A stretch of DNA of 37,328 nt, from NCBI GenBank assembly GCA_903945195.1, contig CAJAUT010000007.1:1-37328 (forward strand). Direction: 5' to 3'. Shown here piece by piece: positions 7,816 to 14,918 of this stretch. The position numbers and the translations under genes were made by a program. This DNA comes from an uncultured bacterium. Its GTDB lineage: Bacteria > Patescibacteriota > Microgenomatia > UBA1400 > UBA12108. The notes under the pieces were generated by a model, which was not told the origin of the DNA, did no database searches, and saw nothing but the letters and a program-made list of their open reading frames with translations. Each line of letters opens with the position of its first letter. Within the stretch, counting starts at the first letter, position 1.

Positions 7816-8196
7816 ATGGGGAAGCAGGGGAATAAGGTCACAGGAAACAAAGGGGAGACGCTCGCGGCGGAACATTTGATGATGAAGGGATATAAGATTT
7901 TACAAAGAAATTACAGTAGTAAATGGGGTGAGGTGGATATAATTTGCAAACAGCATATGGCAAACGGCGTACAGCAGGATGTCATCGTGTTTGTGGAGGT
8001 AAAGACCAAGACGACAGATAAATACGGGGAGCCGTGGGAGATGGTGAACGCCTGGAAGATAGAGCAAGTAAAGAAGATGGGGGAGACGTGGTGCAGGGAA
8101 TATGCTTGGGAGGGAAGAGTGAGGGTGGATGTGGTAGGGGTGTATTTAGATGGTGAAACGCCGAGGATAGAGCACTGGGAGAGTGTGACGAACTAA
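7816..8196 (+). CDS. yraN: YraN family (UPF0102) endonuclease-like protein
   Basis: 126 residues, typical length. The restriction-endonuclease-like fold is recognisable from GNKGETLAAEHLMMKGYKIL, the NYSSKWGEVDIIC segment and VIVFVEVKTK, which give the GExxA, GEVDxI and FVEVKxK motifs of the family (E, D and EVK as putative catalytic set). Cellular role is not well defined in any organism; yraN often lies near rnhB or comM/dprA, as here. Start: a TATAAT (7802-7807, extended by TGG) ends 8 bases before ATG, and GGAGG also sits in that gap, so either leaderless or SD-led initiation is possible. Confidence 0.9.
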   Translation: MGKQGNKVTGNKGETLAAEHLMMKGYKILQRNYSSKWGEVDIICKQHMANGVQQDVIVFVEVKTKTTDKYGEPWEMVNAWKIEQVKKMGETWCREYAWEGRVRVDVVGVYLDGETPRIEHWESVTN

Positions 8197-8199
8197 TTT

Positions 8200-8265
8200 C
8201 AGATTGAAAATCTGTCGTTATCCCAAGTCGAAAATCGGACATATTTTGCTGGTGCAAAATTGTCC
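8200..8265. repeat. Two hairpins in the convergent yraN / RAYT-like intergenic region
   Basis: Hairpin 1: CAGATT / AATCTG with a 3-base loop (8200-8214), directly after the yraN stop. Hairpin 2: GGACA and ATTTTGC pair with GCAAAAT and TGTCC around a TGGT loop (8237-8265), 12 pairs with one bulged T. A further A/T hairpin (ATTTTC-TTTA-GAAAAT, 8319-8334) lies just before the end of the minus-strand gene. They may end the two converging transcripts; none has a classical long T-tract right after the stem. Confidence 0.55.
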
Positions 8266-8340
8266 TAGTTCTCGGCCTACCCGGCCTGCGCAATTTTTTC
8301 TTTTGGAACAATCGACAAATTTTCTTTAGAAAATAGTTAC

Positions 8341-8949
8341 TTACTTCTCAAGTAGTAATTTCTTGGAGAAGATGATGGTGGTAGTGCGTGGAATCGGTGA
8401 GAGCCAAGGCCTAGCGGTAGCAAAATAGTCAGAGCGAGAGGAATGGAGAGGGGAAGTTAAAAAGGTATCGTTGACTCCATCATGATGATGGAGACCATCA
8501 ATCAGTGGTGAGAGTTCGTCTTGAGACACCTCCGTCATTTTGTACTTGCCCTGATAAATAGTGCCTTTTACACCGTAGGTCTTGTTGTAGTACATAGCAT
8601 AGCCTACAGATAGGCGGCGCATGAGATTTGAAATGCCTGGCTTGCTCGTGCCTAGATTTTCGCGCAGGACTAGGTGGAAGTGATCGGGGAGGAGAAGGAA
8701 TGAGTGGAGAGTGGTGGGGGTAGCACCTAGTTTAGAATCGTTTCTTTTGTTGATCACGGTTTGTGGAGTCAAGCGCTTGACCCAGGATAAAGGGGTGGCA
8801 TCTGGGAAGCGCAGATAATAGGAGAGAAGTAGGATAAAGGTCTTGTAGTCGGCTTCGTTTTGGAAAAGAATAGTATCTTTTTTGCTCTGGTGGCGGAGGT
8901 GGTAGTATCTGGTGGGTTCAAAATTTCGAAGTAAGAGTTTGCTAGGCAT
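8341..8949 (-). CDS. Degenerate RAYT-like (Y1_Tnp) protein lacking the catalytic tyrosine
   Basis: 202 residues. It begins like a RAYT (MPSKLLLRNF, TRYYHLRHQ) and keeps the metal-binding HFH motif (LLPDHFHLVL, 90-92) and the RRLSVGYAMYYNKTYGVKG segment. Where active relatives carry YIHLNP, this protein reads GLHHHDG (152-158), so the tyrosine nucleophile appears replaced by Gly. No REP palindromes matching each other flank the gene. A strong leaderless-type promoter precedes it. This combination suggests a decayed or domesticated nuclease-fold protein that may bind hairpin DNA without cutting. Alternatively the Tyr is supplied elsewhere in the chain; the C-terminal YF pair near residue 173 is not in the usual context. 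Confidence 0.75.
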   Translation of the reverse strand: MPSKLLLRNFEPTRYYHLRHQSKKDTILFQNEADYKTFILLLSYYLRFPDATPLSWVKRLTPQTVINKRNDSKLGATPTTLHSFLLLPDHFHLVLRENLGTSKPGISNLMRRLSVGYAMYYNKTYGVKGTIYQGKYKMTEVSQDELSPLIDGLHHHDGVNDTFLTSPLHSSRSDYFATARPWLSPIPRTTTIIFSKKLLLEK

Positions 8950-8956
8950 GTATTAA

Positions 8957-8985
8957 ACATAACTTAGGTTAACTATCCTTGTCAA
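8957..8985 (-). promoter_or_regulatory. Promoter of the RAYT-like gene (leaderless type)
   Basis: On the minus strand TTGACA (8985-8980), 17-bp spacer, TTATGT (8962-8957), then 7 bases to the ATG at 8949. The -35 matches the bacterial sigma-70 consensus fully; the -10 matches partly. Confidence 0.6.
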
Positions 8986-9000
8986 GTATCGGTATACGTT

Positions 9001-9036
9001 GCCTGCCCGCAGTGCTTCAGCACAGCTGATGCAGGC
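9001..9036. repeat. Nested GC-rich hairpin upstream of the SIMPL gene
   Basis: Outer arms GCCTGC (9001-9006) and GCAGGC (9031-9036) enclose an inner stem GTGC/GCAC (9012-9015, 9020-9023) with a TTCA loop. It lies between two divergent genes, so it is not a simple terminator. It looks like a stray copy of a dispersed GC-rich repeat in an otherwise A/T-rich gap. Confidence 0.6.
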
Positions 9037-9080
9037 GGGTCAATGGTTGGATATGCTATATTTGATGTAGGAGGTAATAT

Positions 9081-9815
9081 ATGCTTAAAAAAATGCTTGA
9101 GATCGTGATGGTAGCTGTCATAGTAGCAGGAGTGGCGGGGGCTTATTTTAGATGGATGGGAGCACTACCTATTGCTGTGACTCAAACTCAAAAAATGTCT
9201 AGTTTTGATGTAAGTGGCGAGGGTAAAGTAGTAGTGATCCCAGACCAAGCTGTGGTGAGCATGGGAGTACAAGAAACTGGAGGTAATTTAAAACAGGTAC
9301 AAGAAGCTGTAAATAAAAAAATGACTAGTTTGAGTAAATCTTTAAAAGATCTAGGGATAGCTGAAAAAGATATCAAGACTACTGGCTATAATTATTATCC
9401 TGATTGGCAAAATAAATCAAAGTTTGTGGCATATGCTTCTTTGTCTATCGTGATCAGAGATATGGAACAAGTATCACCTGTCATGGACCTAGTGGGATCT
9501 TTGGGACTCGACAATGTCTCTGGGCCAACATTTGGACTATCTGAAGATCTCATGTCCAAAACAGTAAAAGAAGCTAGATCGCTAGCCATAGACAAAGCTA
9601 AAGCCAAAGCGGAAGAACTCTCGGGCCTAGCAGGAATGAAGCTAGGAAGAATCGTAAATGTAGCAGAGGGTACAAATAGACCACAAAATTACCTAATGAG
9701 AGATGCGCTACCTATCACGGGTGGTGGCAATTCAGAGCTAAAGACAACAACTCCAGTGGAAGTGGGTAGTAGTGAAGTAGTGGTGGATGTAACGCTATCT
9801 TACGAAACTCTTTAA
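9081..9815 (+). CDS. SIMPL domain (DUF541) protein, membrane-anchored
   Basis: 244 residues. One N-terminal membrane helix (about 5-23, IVMVAVIVAGVAGAYF) is followed by the SIMPL/DUF541 fold: FDVSGEGKVVVIPDQAVVSMGVQETG, the DLGIAEKDIKTTGYNYYP segment, and AIDKAKAKAEELSGLAGMKLGRIVNV, all hallmark stretches. The family is periplasmic or extracytoplasmic; its role is poorly defined and has been linked to oxidative stress or envelope integrity in some bacteria. Start is set by AGGAGG (about 9068-9074) upstream of ATG; an extended -10 (TGC-TATATT) lies further up, so this mRNA would have a short leader. The stop overlaps the end of the converging membrane gene by 4 bases. Confidence 0.9.
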   Translation: MLKKMLEIVMVAVIVAGVAGAYFRWMGALPIAVTQTQKMSSFDVSGEGKVVVIPDQAVVSMGVQETGGNLKQVQEAVNKKMTSLSKSLKDLGIAEKDIKTTGYNYYPDWQNKSKFVAYASLSIVIRDMEQVSPVMDLVGSLGLDNVSGPTFGLSEDLMSKTVKEARSLAIDKAKAKAEELSGLAGMKLGRIVNVAEGTNRPQNYLMRDALPITGGGNSELKTTTPVEVGSSEVVVDVTLSYETL

Positions 9816-10525
9816 TCAGTTTGTTTGTCTATGGTCTCTTCGAGTTCGCCTGCCGAACGATAAAGTACTCTGAGATCTGTATAGAGTGTTTCTAGATGAG
9901 ATCTGACATCTTTGACTTTTTCTTGTGGGATAACTAGAGAAAGAGTATCTAGTGCTGATAACAAAGTTTTTTTGAGATTGAGAGAAAGGAAGATAAGAGT
10001 GTCTGTTTCTTCTTTGGCAATATGAGAGTTGAGGATCATTTTGGCTTTCTTTTCATCTAAAGTTGTCTCATATTGGTGGCCTGTAAAGATGGCAAGGGGA
10101 GTGATCATGATGAGCGCGATGATCTCTGTGAGATGTGAAAAGTCCAACAAACTGGTGTTTGGAATGAAGAGGAAAAACAAAATCAGGACACCGGTCAAGA
10201 CTAGGGTGGCTTCGATTTCATACAACATGGCTACGCCAAATAACAGGAAGTAGCAGAGGAAGAAAAATGGAGAGGTTAAAGCGCCTGTTTCTGTAACCAG
10301 TAGGAGGATCATGGCAGTGAGAATAGTAATGTCCATGGTGATGCTAGATTTGTGAAACCAGAGGGGTTTGTGTTTGCGAAGATAGTGAGAACCTAGATAA
10401 AGTAGTACCAAGATGGCTACAAGTTGGAGGGTGTAAGGGAGGAGAGTGGGGATAGATAGCCAGAAATAGACTCCAAAAGTGGAGACTAGGAGCAGAATAG
10501 TGTGCAACAAAAACTTGGTGGGCAT
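9812..10525 (-). CDS. Polytopic membrane protein with cytoplasmic helical tail (sensor-like N-terminal half)
   Basis: 237 residues from the chosen ATG. About six hydrophobic helices fill residues 5-155 (LLHTILLLVSTFGVYFW and others), followed by a soluble, helical C-terminus with charged heptad-like spacing (EKKAKMILNSHIAKEETDTL, SLNLKKTLLSALDTL, ELEETIDKQ). This resembles the membrane and dimerisation part of a sensor kinase, but no ATP-binding domain is present and the His in NSHIAKEE is not in a clear HisKA context. An earlier ATG at 10585 is in frame, but the promoter at 10533-10561 points to 10525. Function unknown. Confidence 0.6.
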   Translation of the reverse strand: MPTKFLLHTILLLVSTFGVYFWLSIPTLLPYTLQLVAILVLLYLGSHYLRKHKPLWFHKSSITMDITILTAMILLLVTETGALTSPFFFLCYFLLFGVAMLYEIEATLVLTGVLILFFLFIPNTSLLDFSHLTEIIALIMITPLAIFTGHQYETTLDEKKAKMILNSHIAKEETDTLIFLSLNLKKTLLSALDTLSLVIPQEKVKDVRSHLETLYTDLRVLYRSAGELEETIDKQTD

Positions 10526-10532
10526 TGGATCT

Positions 10533-10561
10533 AGTATCACCCAAAAACAATCAAGTATCAA
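10533..10561 (-). promoter_or_regulatory. Promoter setting the start of the polytopic membrane gene
   Basis: On the minus strand TTGATA (10561-10556), exactly 17 bp, GATACT (10538-10533), then 7 bases to the ATG at 10525. The promoter overlaps the extra N-terminal codons of the longer possible frame, which argues for the shorter protein. Confidence 0.65.
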
Positions 10562-10615
10562 GCTATGAGTATTGAGTGTGTACAAATATATTGCTATAGG
10601 CTATAATAATCACCT

Positions 10616-11818
10616 ATGTTAGTAGCTCATGAGGCGACGGTGCCTCCATCAAGTCATGTATTTACCATCGATAAAGCGCCATGGGCACAAAATATATGTG
10701 GACCTGATAGTTTGCAAATTGTAGAGGAAAATTATGGCTATAAATTAAATGTTTCTATTACGTGTGGATCAATTAATGTCACAAAACTGTTTTCGATGAT
10801 TGCGGAAGTGTCTGGTGCAACAGATTATGTAGCAAACCCAGCTTATTATAATATTTCAGATGGGAAATTGATCCAGTCTCCAGAGGGAGATTGGATATTT
10901 TCTAAATTTGATTCTTCTGACAGGATTGATGTTAATTTTTCTGGTAATCCAGATTCGTATGATTTTGTATTGCCAGCTCAAGATGGTAGTACCCATACTG
11001 TTAGATTGACTAAAGATCAGGTGACTAGTGTATTTGCGGCCTCTTTAGTTTCTGATGGCAATGGAGTCGATCTTGGCTCCACGCCTACTCTTGAACCATT
11101 GTCTATAGTTACAGAGTCAATTGTCGAAATTCCTGAGGCGTTGACTGTTTCCCCTCAAGTAGATAGCGCGACATCTCAGGAGCCAAGCAGCAAAGAAGTG
11201 AATAATCAGTCGGAATATGATTTTCTTCTCTTCATAAGAGGGTTATGGACTCCTGATGAAGTGACGAATATGAATGTTTTAGAAAAGTTAGGATCCGTTT
11301 TTGGATTATTATTGATGATTGAGATAGGCAAATTGATGATAGTTTCAGGTGAAAGATTTTTAAATGAATCAGATCAAGTAGTAGGTAAGAAAACTAAAAT
11401 AAATACTGGAAATAGTGAATATGACATCCCAGAGGCAAGAAGGCTGGAAAAGGGTCAATCTAGAAAGCCTGTAGCTTCAATAAATCCTAAAAGTATGTCG
11501 TCTAAAACTACAAACTCTGATTCTGGACTTTCGCCTGAATTTAGAGAGCATCTAGCTAAATGTGGAATAGTATTACCTACTCCTGAAGAAAAACAACAAC
11601 ATATAGAGTTATTATATAGTTTGTCACAAATTGATAATCAAAACGTTGGAGATGATACTAAATCCTCTAGTAGAGAATCTTTAGGTAGTAAAAAACCTAC
11701 CAAGCCTGTGGGTGCTAGCGTGCTTAGCGAAGAAGAGGAGGGAAGGCTGAAAAAATCGGGAATCAATGACATTTTGGACAGTATATTGAAAAAACATGAC
11801 AGTGATAATAAGAAATAA
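10616..11818 (+). CDS. Unknown single-pass membrane protein
   Basis: 400 residues, no family recognised. Residues 1-200 read as a soluble, mostly beta domain with two cysteines (ICGPDS, ITCGS) and motifs such as SPEGDWIFSKFDSSDRIDV. A probable membrane helix lies at about 229-248 (GSVFGLLLMIEIGKLMIV). The remaining 150 residues are polar and low in complexity (Ser/Lys/Glu), with two short similar helices (LSPEFREHLAKCGIVLP and LSEEEEGRLKKSGIND). There is no clear signal peptide; the N-terminus begins MLVAHEATVPPSSH. The start follows TATAAT (10602-10607) by 8 bases. A+T-rich codon use differs somewhat from leuS downstream. Function not assigned. Confidence 0.6.
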   Translation: MLVAHEATVPPSSHVFTIDKAPWAQNICGPDSLQIVEENYGYKLNVSITCGSINVTKLFSMIAEVSGATDYVANPAYYNISDGKLIQSPEGDWIFSKFDSSDRIDVNFSGNPDSYDFVLPAQDGSTHTVRLTKDQVTSVFAASLVSDGNGVDLGSTPTLEPLSIVTESIVEIPEALTVSPQVDSATSQEPSSKEVNNQSEYDFLLFIRGLWTPDEVTNMNVLEKLGSVFGLLLMIEIGKLMIVSGERFLNESDQVVGKKTKINTGNSEYDIPEARRLEKGQSRKPVASINPKSMSSKTTNSDSGLSPEFREHLAKCGIVLPTPEEKQQHIELLYSLSQIDNQNVGDDTKSSSRESLGSKKPTKPVGASVLSEEEEGRLKKSGINDILDSILKKHDSDNKK

Positions 11819-11850
11819 TAATATTTTATGTTTTAGTATAAAATAGCCCC

Positions 11851-14292
11851 ATGGCAAAAGATAAGACATATGTACTAGGCATGTTCCCGTATCCCTCCGG
11901 AGAGGGGCTACACGTAGGTCACGGCCGTATATTCTCGGCAGTTGATGTGATGGGACGTTATTTTAGGATGAAAGGGAAGCAGGAATCGCAAAGTTCCGAT
12001 CACTCGCCTAAAATCGCGCAAGGATCGGAACTCGGGGGACAGGTTCTTTCTCCTATGGGTTGGGATGCCTTTGGATTACCTGCAGAAAATGCTGCGATCA
12101 AGGCAAAAAAGAATCCGATCGACATGGTGCCACACAACTACGGTAACTTCCGCGCTCAGATGAAAAATTTATCCTTTGATTTTGACTGGAAGCACGAATT
12201 TGCAACAACTGACCCAACCTATTATGGCTTTACTCAGTGGTTATTTTTACACCTATATGAGGCAGGACTGGTATACAGAGAAGAAGTGGCTATCAACTGG
12301 TGCCCAAAGTGTCTCACGGGGCTAGCAAACGAAGAGGTGATGGGAGACGGGACTCACGAGAGATGTGGGACTGTAGTGACTAAAAAAAGTATGCCCCAAT
12401 GGGTGATGAAAATCACGAATTATGCAGATCGTTTATTAAACGATCTAAGTGCTCCGGTTATCCAGTCATCCAGTAATCCAGTAGATGACAGGAAAACAGG
12501 AAAACAGGAAAACAGGAATACCAACATGGGATTGGATTGGCCACGCGGGATCCTAGAGATGCAGAGGAACTGGATAGGGAAGAAAGAGGGGGTACGAGTA
12601 AAGTTTCAAGTAGAAAGTCCTTCAAGTTTATCAAGTTTAACTGCACTCGAAGTGTTTACAACTAGGATCGACACAATCAACGGAGTCACTTTTATCGTGG
12701 TGGCACCAGAAATAGCAGATGGGTGGATCAACGGTGGATTTGAGGCAAACGAAGAAGTCAAAAAATATATAGAAAAATCATTGCAAAAGAGTGATCAAAC
12801 TAGACAGGAAGGCGAGAAAAATAAAACTGGAGTAGATACAGGACTGAAAGCGATAAACCCGTGGAATCAGGAAGAGGTGCCTATCTACGTGGCTGACTAT
12901 GTGCTACCTGATTTTGGGACAGGGTGCGTCATGGGCGTGCCACAATATGATGAGCGTGATTTGGCTTTTGCTACCAAATATAATCTGGAAGTTAAAGATT
13001 TACCACTTGATAAATACGAAGATGTTTTAGCTAAACTCACAAAAGATAAAGTGGCAAACAGTGAGACAAATTGGCATCTGCGTGACTGGGTATTTTCTCG
13101 CCAGAGATACTGGGGAGAGCCGATCCCACTGGTATACTGCGAAAAATGTGGGGACCAAAATGGTGTGGTACCACTGACAGAAAAAGATCTACCACTTGAG
13201 CTGCCATATTTAGAATCATATGAGCCAACAGATACTGGTGAGTCACCACTGTCTAGAATAAATGAGTGGGTAAATACAAAGTGTCCAAAATGTGGAGGTC
13301 CAGCCAGACGTGAGACAGATACCATGCCAAACTGGGCTGGATCTTGCTGGTATTTCCTGGCTTTCCCTTGGTGGAGTGAAAAGACCAAGACACAGCTAGA
13401 TGAGTTTAAAAAGAAAAGTGAGACTCCATATACGAATTTTTGGAAAGAAGTAGCTAAACCCGAGATAGACAAATGGTTGCCTGTTGACTGGTACCTGGGC
13501 GGGGCAGAGCATGCTGTGCTACACCTGCTTTATGCCAGATTCTGGGTCAAGGTATTTCAGGACCGTGGACTACTAGATTTTTCTGAGCCATTTTTAAGGC
13601 TTCGTAGTGTGGGGATGGTACTGGCAGAAGATGGTAAGAAAATGAGTAAATCCTTGGGTAATGTGATAAATCCAGATGAGATGGTAGCCAAATTTGGATC
13701 TGATGCGGTAAGACTTTATGAGATGTTTATGGGGCCATGGGACCAGGCGATATCTTGGGATACGAGGTCACTCATAGGCCAGAAAAGATTTATCGAGAGA
13801 ATTGGGGAAGCGGTGAAGAAGGTGGGAGACAAGACCTCGCCAATACTTAGCGTAAACCTAGTCAAGCTAGGAGAAAAAGTGGAGAAAGGCATAGTAGAGC
13901 AGAAATTTAACACAGCGATCGCATCTATCATGGAATTTGTGAATATGTGGCGTGGATCTGATCTCGTAATGAGTCAAAATGACGTAAATAAGTTTGCACA
14001 ACTTTTGTCACCATTTGCACCAATTTGTGCTAAATCGATTTGGGATCAGGCTGAAACCGCGAAGTGGCCGACCTTTGAAGAGGTGAGTGAAATGGCTGAA
14101 GTGCCTGTGACTATAGCTGTGCAAGTAAATGGCAAGCTGAGGGCGACGGTTGAGTTAGAAAGTAGCAAGTCAAAAGTAGAAAGTGAGGTCATGAAGATTG
14201 TCATGGATAATGAGCAGGTGAAAAAATGGGCGCCAGGCGAAATAAAGAAAACTATCTTTATCCCTGGAAAAATTGTGAACTTAGTGGTCTAA
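11851..14292 (+). CDS. leuS: Leucyl-tRNA synthetase with two in-frame insertions of repeat DNA
   Basis: 813 residues. Class I synthetase charging tRNA-Leu. The HIGH-type motif is HVGH (21-24, within PYPSGEGLHVGHGRI), KMSKS is at 597-601, and the CP1 editing domain shows FTTRIDTI (usually FTTRPDT) and DFGTGCVMGVP...DERD. Other family blocks: MGWDAFGLPAENAAIKAK and NWCPKC...L. Two stretches do not belong to the family: residues 43-64 (KQESQSSDHS...GSELGGQ), between FRMKG and VLSPMGWDAFGLP, encoded by a palindromic element; and about residues 200-227, between NDL and LDWPRGILEMQRNWIG, encoded by two 8-bp tandem arrays. The rest is complete, so the enzyme is presumably active. A -10 (TAAAAT) ends 6 bases before ATG. 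Confidence 0.97.
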   Translation: MAKDKTYVLGMFPYPSGEGLHVGHGRIFSAVDVMGRYFRMKGKQESQSSDHSPKIAQGSELGGQVLSPMGWDAFGLPAENAAIKAKKNPIDMVPHNYGNFRAQMKNLSFDFDWKHEFATTDPTYYGFTQWLFLHLYEAGLVYREEVAINWCPKCLTGLANEEVMGDGTHERCGTVVTKKSMPQWVMKITNYADRLLNDLSAPVIQSSSNPVDDRKTGKQENRNTNMGLDWPRGILEMQRNWIGKKEGVRVKFQVESPSSLSSLTALEVFTTRIDTINGVTFIVVAPEIADGWINGGFEANEEVKKYIEKSLQKSDQTRQEGEKNKTGVDTGLKAINPWNQEEVPIYVADYVLPDFGTGCVMGVPQYDERDLAFATKYNLEVKDLPLDKYEDVLAKLTKDKVANSETNWHLRDWVFSRQRYWGEPIPLVYCEKCGDQNGVVPLTEKDLPLELPYLESYEPTDTGESPLSRINEWVNTKCPKCGGPARRETDTMPNWAGSCWYFLAFPWWSEKTKTQLDEFKKKSETPYTNFWKEVAKPEIDKWLPVDWYLGGAEHAVLHLLYARFWVKVFQDRGLLDFSEPFLRLRSVGMVLAEDGKKMSKSLGNVINPDEMVAKFGSDAVRLYEMFMGPWDQAISWDTRSLIGQKRFIERIGEAVKKVGDKTSPILSVNLVKLGEKVEKGIVEQKFNTAIASIMEFVNMWRGSDLVMSQNDVNKFAQLLSPFAPICAKSIWDQAETAKWPTFEEVSEMAEVPVTIAVQVNGKLRATVELESSKSKVESEVMKIVMDNEQVKKWAPGEIKKTIFIPGKIVNLVV
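11992..12032. repeat. Palindromic element (family C) inserted in leuS
   Basis: 10-bp perfect arms AGTTCCGATC (11992-12001) and GATCGGAACT (12023-12032) with a 21-bp interior. The right flank continues as CGGGGGACAGG. The same arms, with the same A-rich left edge and GGGGAC right flank, occur at 25571-25620 in another gene, so this is a dispersed element. It encodes most of LeuRS residues 43-64. Confidence 0.85.
12458..12519. repeat. Two adjacent 8-bp tandem arrays inserted in leuS
   Basis: Three units of the form TNATCCAG (12458-12481) are followed by three exact copies of ACAGGAAA plus a fourth ACAGGAAT (12488-12519). They encode a polar Ser/Asn/Gln/Lys-rich stretch in LeuRS that breaks the conserved NDL...LDWP junction. 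Confidence 0.85.
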
Positions 14293-14576
14293 CTATTGGC
14301 GTATTGATGGAGGATAGATCCTACCATAGTCTGGTATCCCAACCCTAGTTTGGCGGCTTTTTTCTTTAGTTTGGCGATAGTAATTTTTGAGACACGGATG
14401 TTCATATTTTTGTCTTTTTTAAGATCTAATAATGTGTCTTTAGCCATACGAGAGAGTCTATTCAATTCTTTTTTTGGTAGGGGTGTCAGATCTAAGAAGT
14501 CTGGAAGATTGTCTTCTATTTCTTGTTCGTATTCATCAAGTACGAGATTTTTGAAGGGATCAAATTTCTTTTTCAT
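14289..14576 (-). CDS. BrnA/CopG-like ribbon-helix-helix antitoxin
   Basis: 95 residues. The C-terminal part (NMNIRVSKITIAKLKKKAAKLGLGYQT) reads as a ribbon-helix-helix DNA-binding unit: a short basic strand followed by two helices. The N-terminal half (MKKKFDPFKNLVLDEYEQEIEDN, LDLTPLPKKEL) is acidic and would bind the toxin. Its ATG overlaps the toxin stop codon in an ATGA (14573-14576), and AAGGAG lies upstream, so translation is coupled. The toxin-first order is that of BrnT-BrnA systems, in which the antitoxin represses the shared promoter. The gene ends tail-to-tail with leuS, overlapping by 4 bases. Confidence 0.8.
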   Translation of the reverse strand: MKKKFDPFKNLVLDEYEQEIEDNLPDFLDLTPLPKKELNRLSRMAKDTLLDLKKDKNMNIRVSKITIAKLKKKAAKLGLGYQTMVGSILHQYANS

Positions 14577-14854
14577 ATTTTCTCCTTTTTATTGTATTGT
14601 TTTTGATATTTCCTACTAGGATATATTGTTTTTAGAAAAATATAATTTTTTTCTTGAACATATGGAACTGCATATGTATATTTGTTTATAATTACTATAA
14701 ATATTTGTTGATTTTTAAATTCTCGATGATTTGGATGGGGGATTGAAATAGTGTTTTTGTTAAATTGTAATGCCTTTACTATTTCATCAAACCCAATTCC
14801 CCTGGTTTCCTTGAGTAGTTTGTTTTTCTCCTCATTCCAACTAATATTTGGCAT
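14573..14854 (-). CDS. BrnT-like toxin (RelE-fold ribonuclease family)
   Basis: 93 residues from MPNISWNEEKNKLLKETRG. The W-x-EEKN-x-L-x(K)-x-RGI-F-EI start, HPNHREFKNQQIFIV core and FLKTIYPSRKYQKQY ending are the pattern of small toxins annotated as BrnT-like, which cleave RNA. A longer frame to 14983 exists, but a full promoter points to the ATG at 14854 (TATATT ending 7 bases upstream). Toxin and antitoxin form a two-gene unit divergent from the EamA-like transporter. The family call is firm for the toxin-antitoxin arrangement and less firm for the exact family name. Confidence 0.75.
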   Translation of the reverse strand: MPNISWNEEKNKLLKETRGIGFDEIVKALQFNKNTISIPHPNHREFKNQQIFIVIINKYTYAVPYVQEKNYIFLKTIYPSRKYQKQYNKKEKI

Positions 14855-14861
14855 TAATAGT

Positions 14862-14912
14862 AATATATGACTTTGTATTGTCAATGTCAATACATAATAT
14901 GTATGAGATAAT
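14862..14912. promoter_or_regulatory. Divergent promoters and candidate operator of the toxin-antitoxin unit
   Basis: Minus strand: TTGACA (14890-14885), 17 bp, TATATT (14867-14862), 7 bases, toxin ATG. Plus strand: GATAAT (14907-14912), 6 bases, ATG of the transporter at 14919; its -35 is weak. Between them lies an inverted repeat ATACAT-AAT-ATGTAT (14890-14904), a suitable site for the ribbon-helix-helix antitoxin. Binding there would cover the toxin -35 box. Confidence 0.6.
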
Positions 14913-14918
14913 GATTTG

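Noticed and set aside
7711-7875. Upstream extension of the 46-residue frame to a 101-residue minus-strand protein
   Set aside because: The extension overlaps the REP and the start of yraN and reads as low-quality sequence; only the short C-terminal part looks protein-like.
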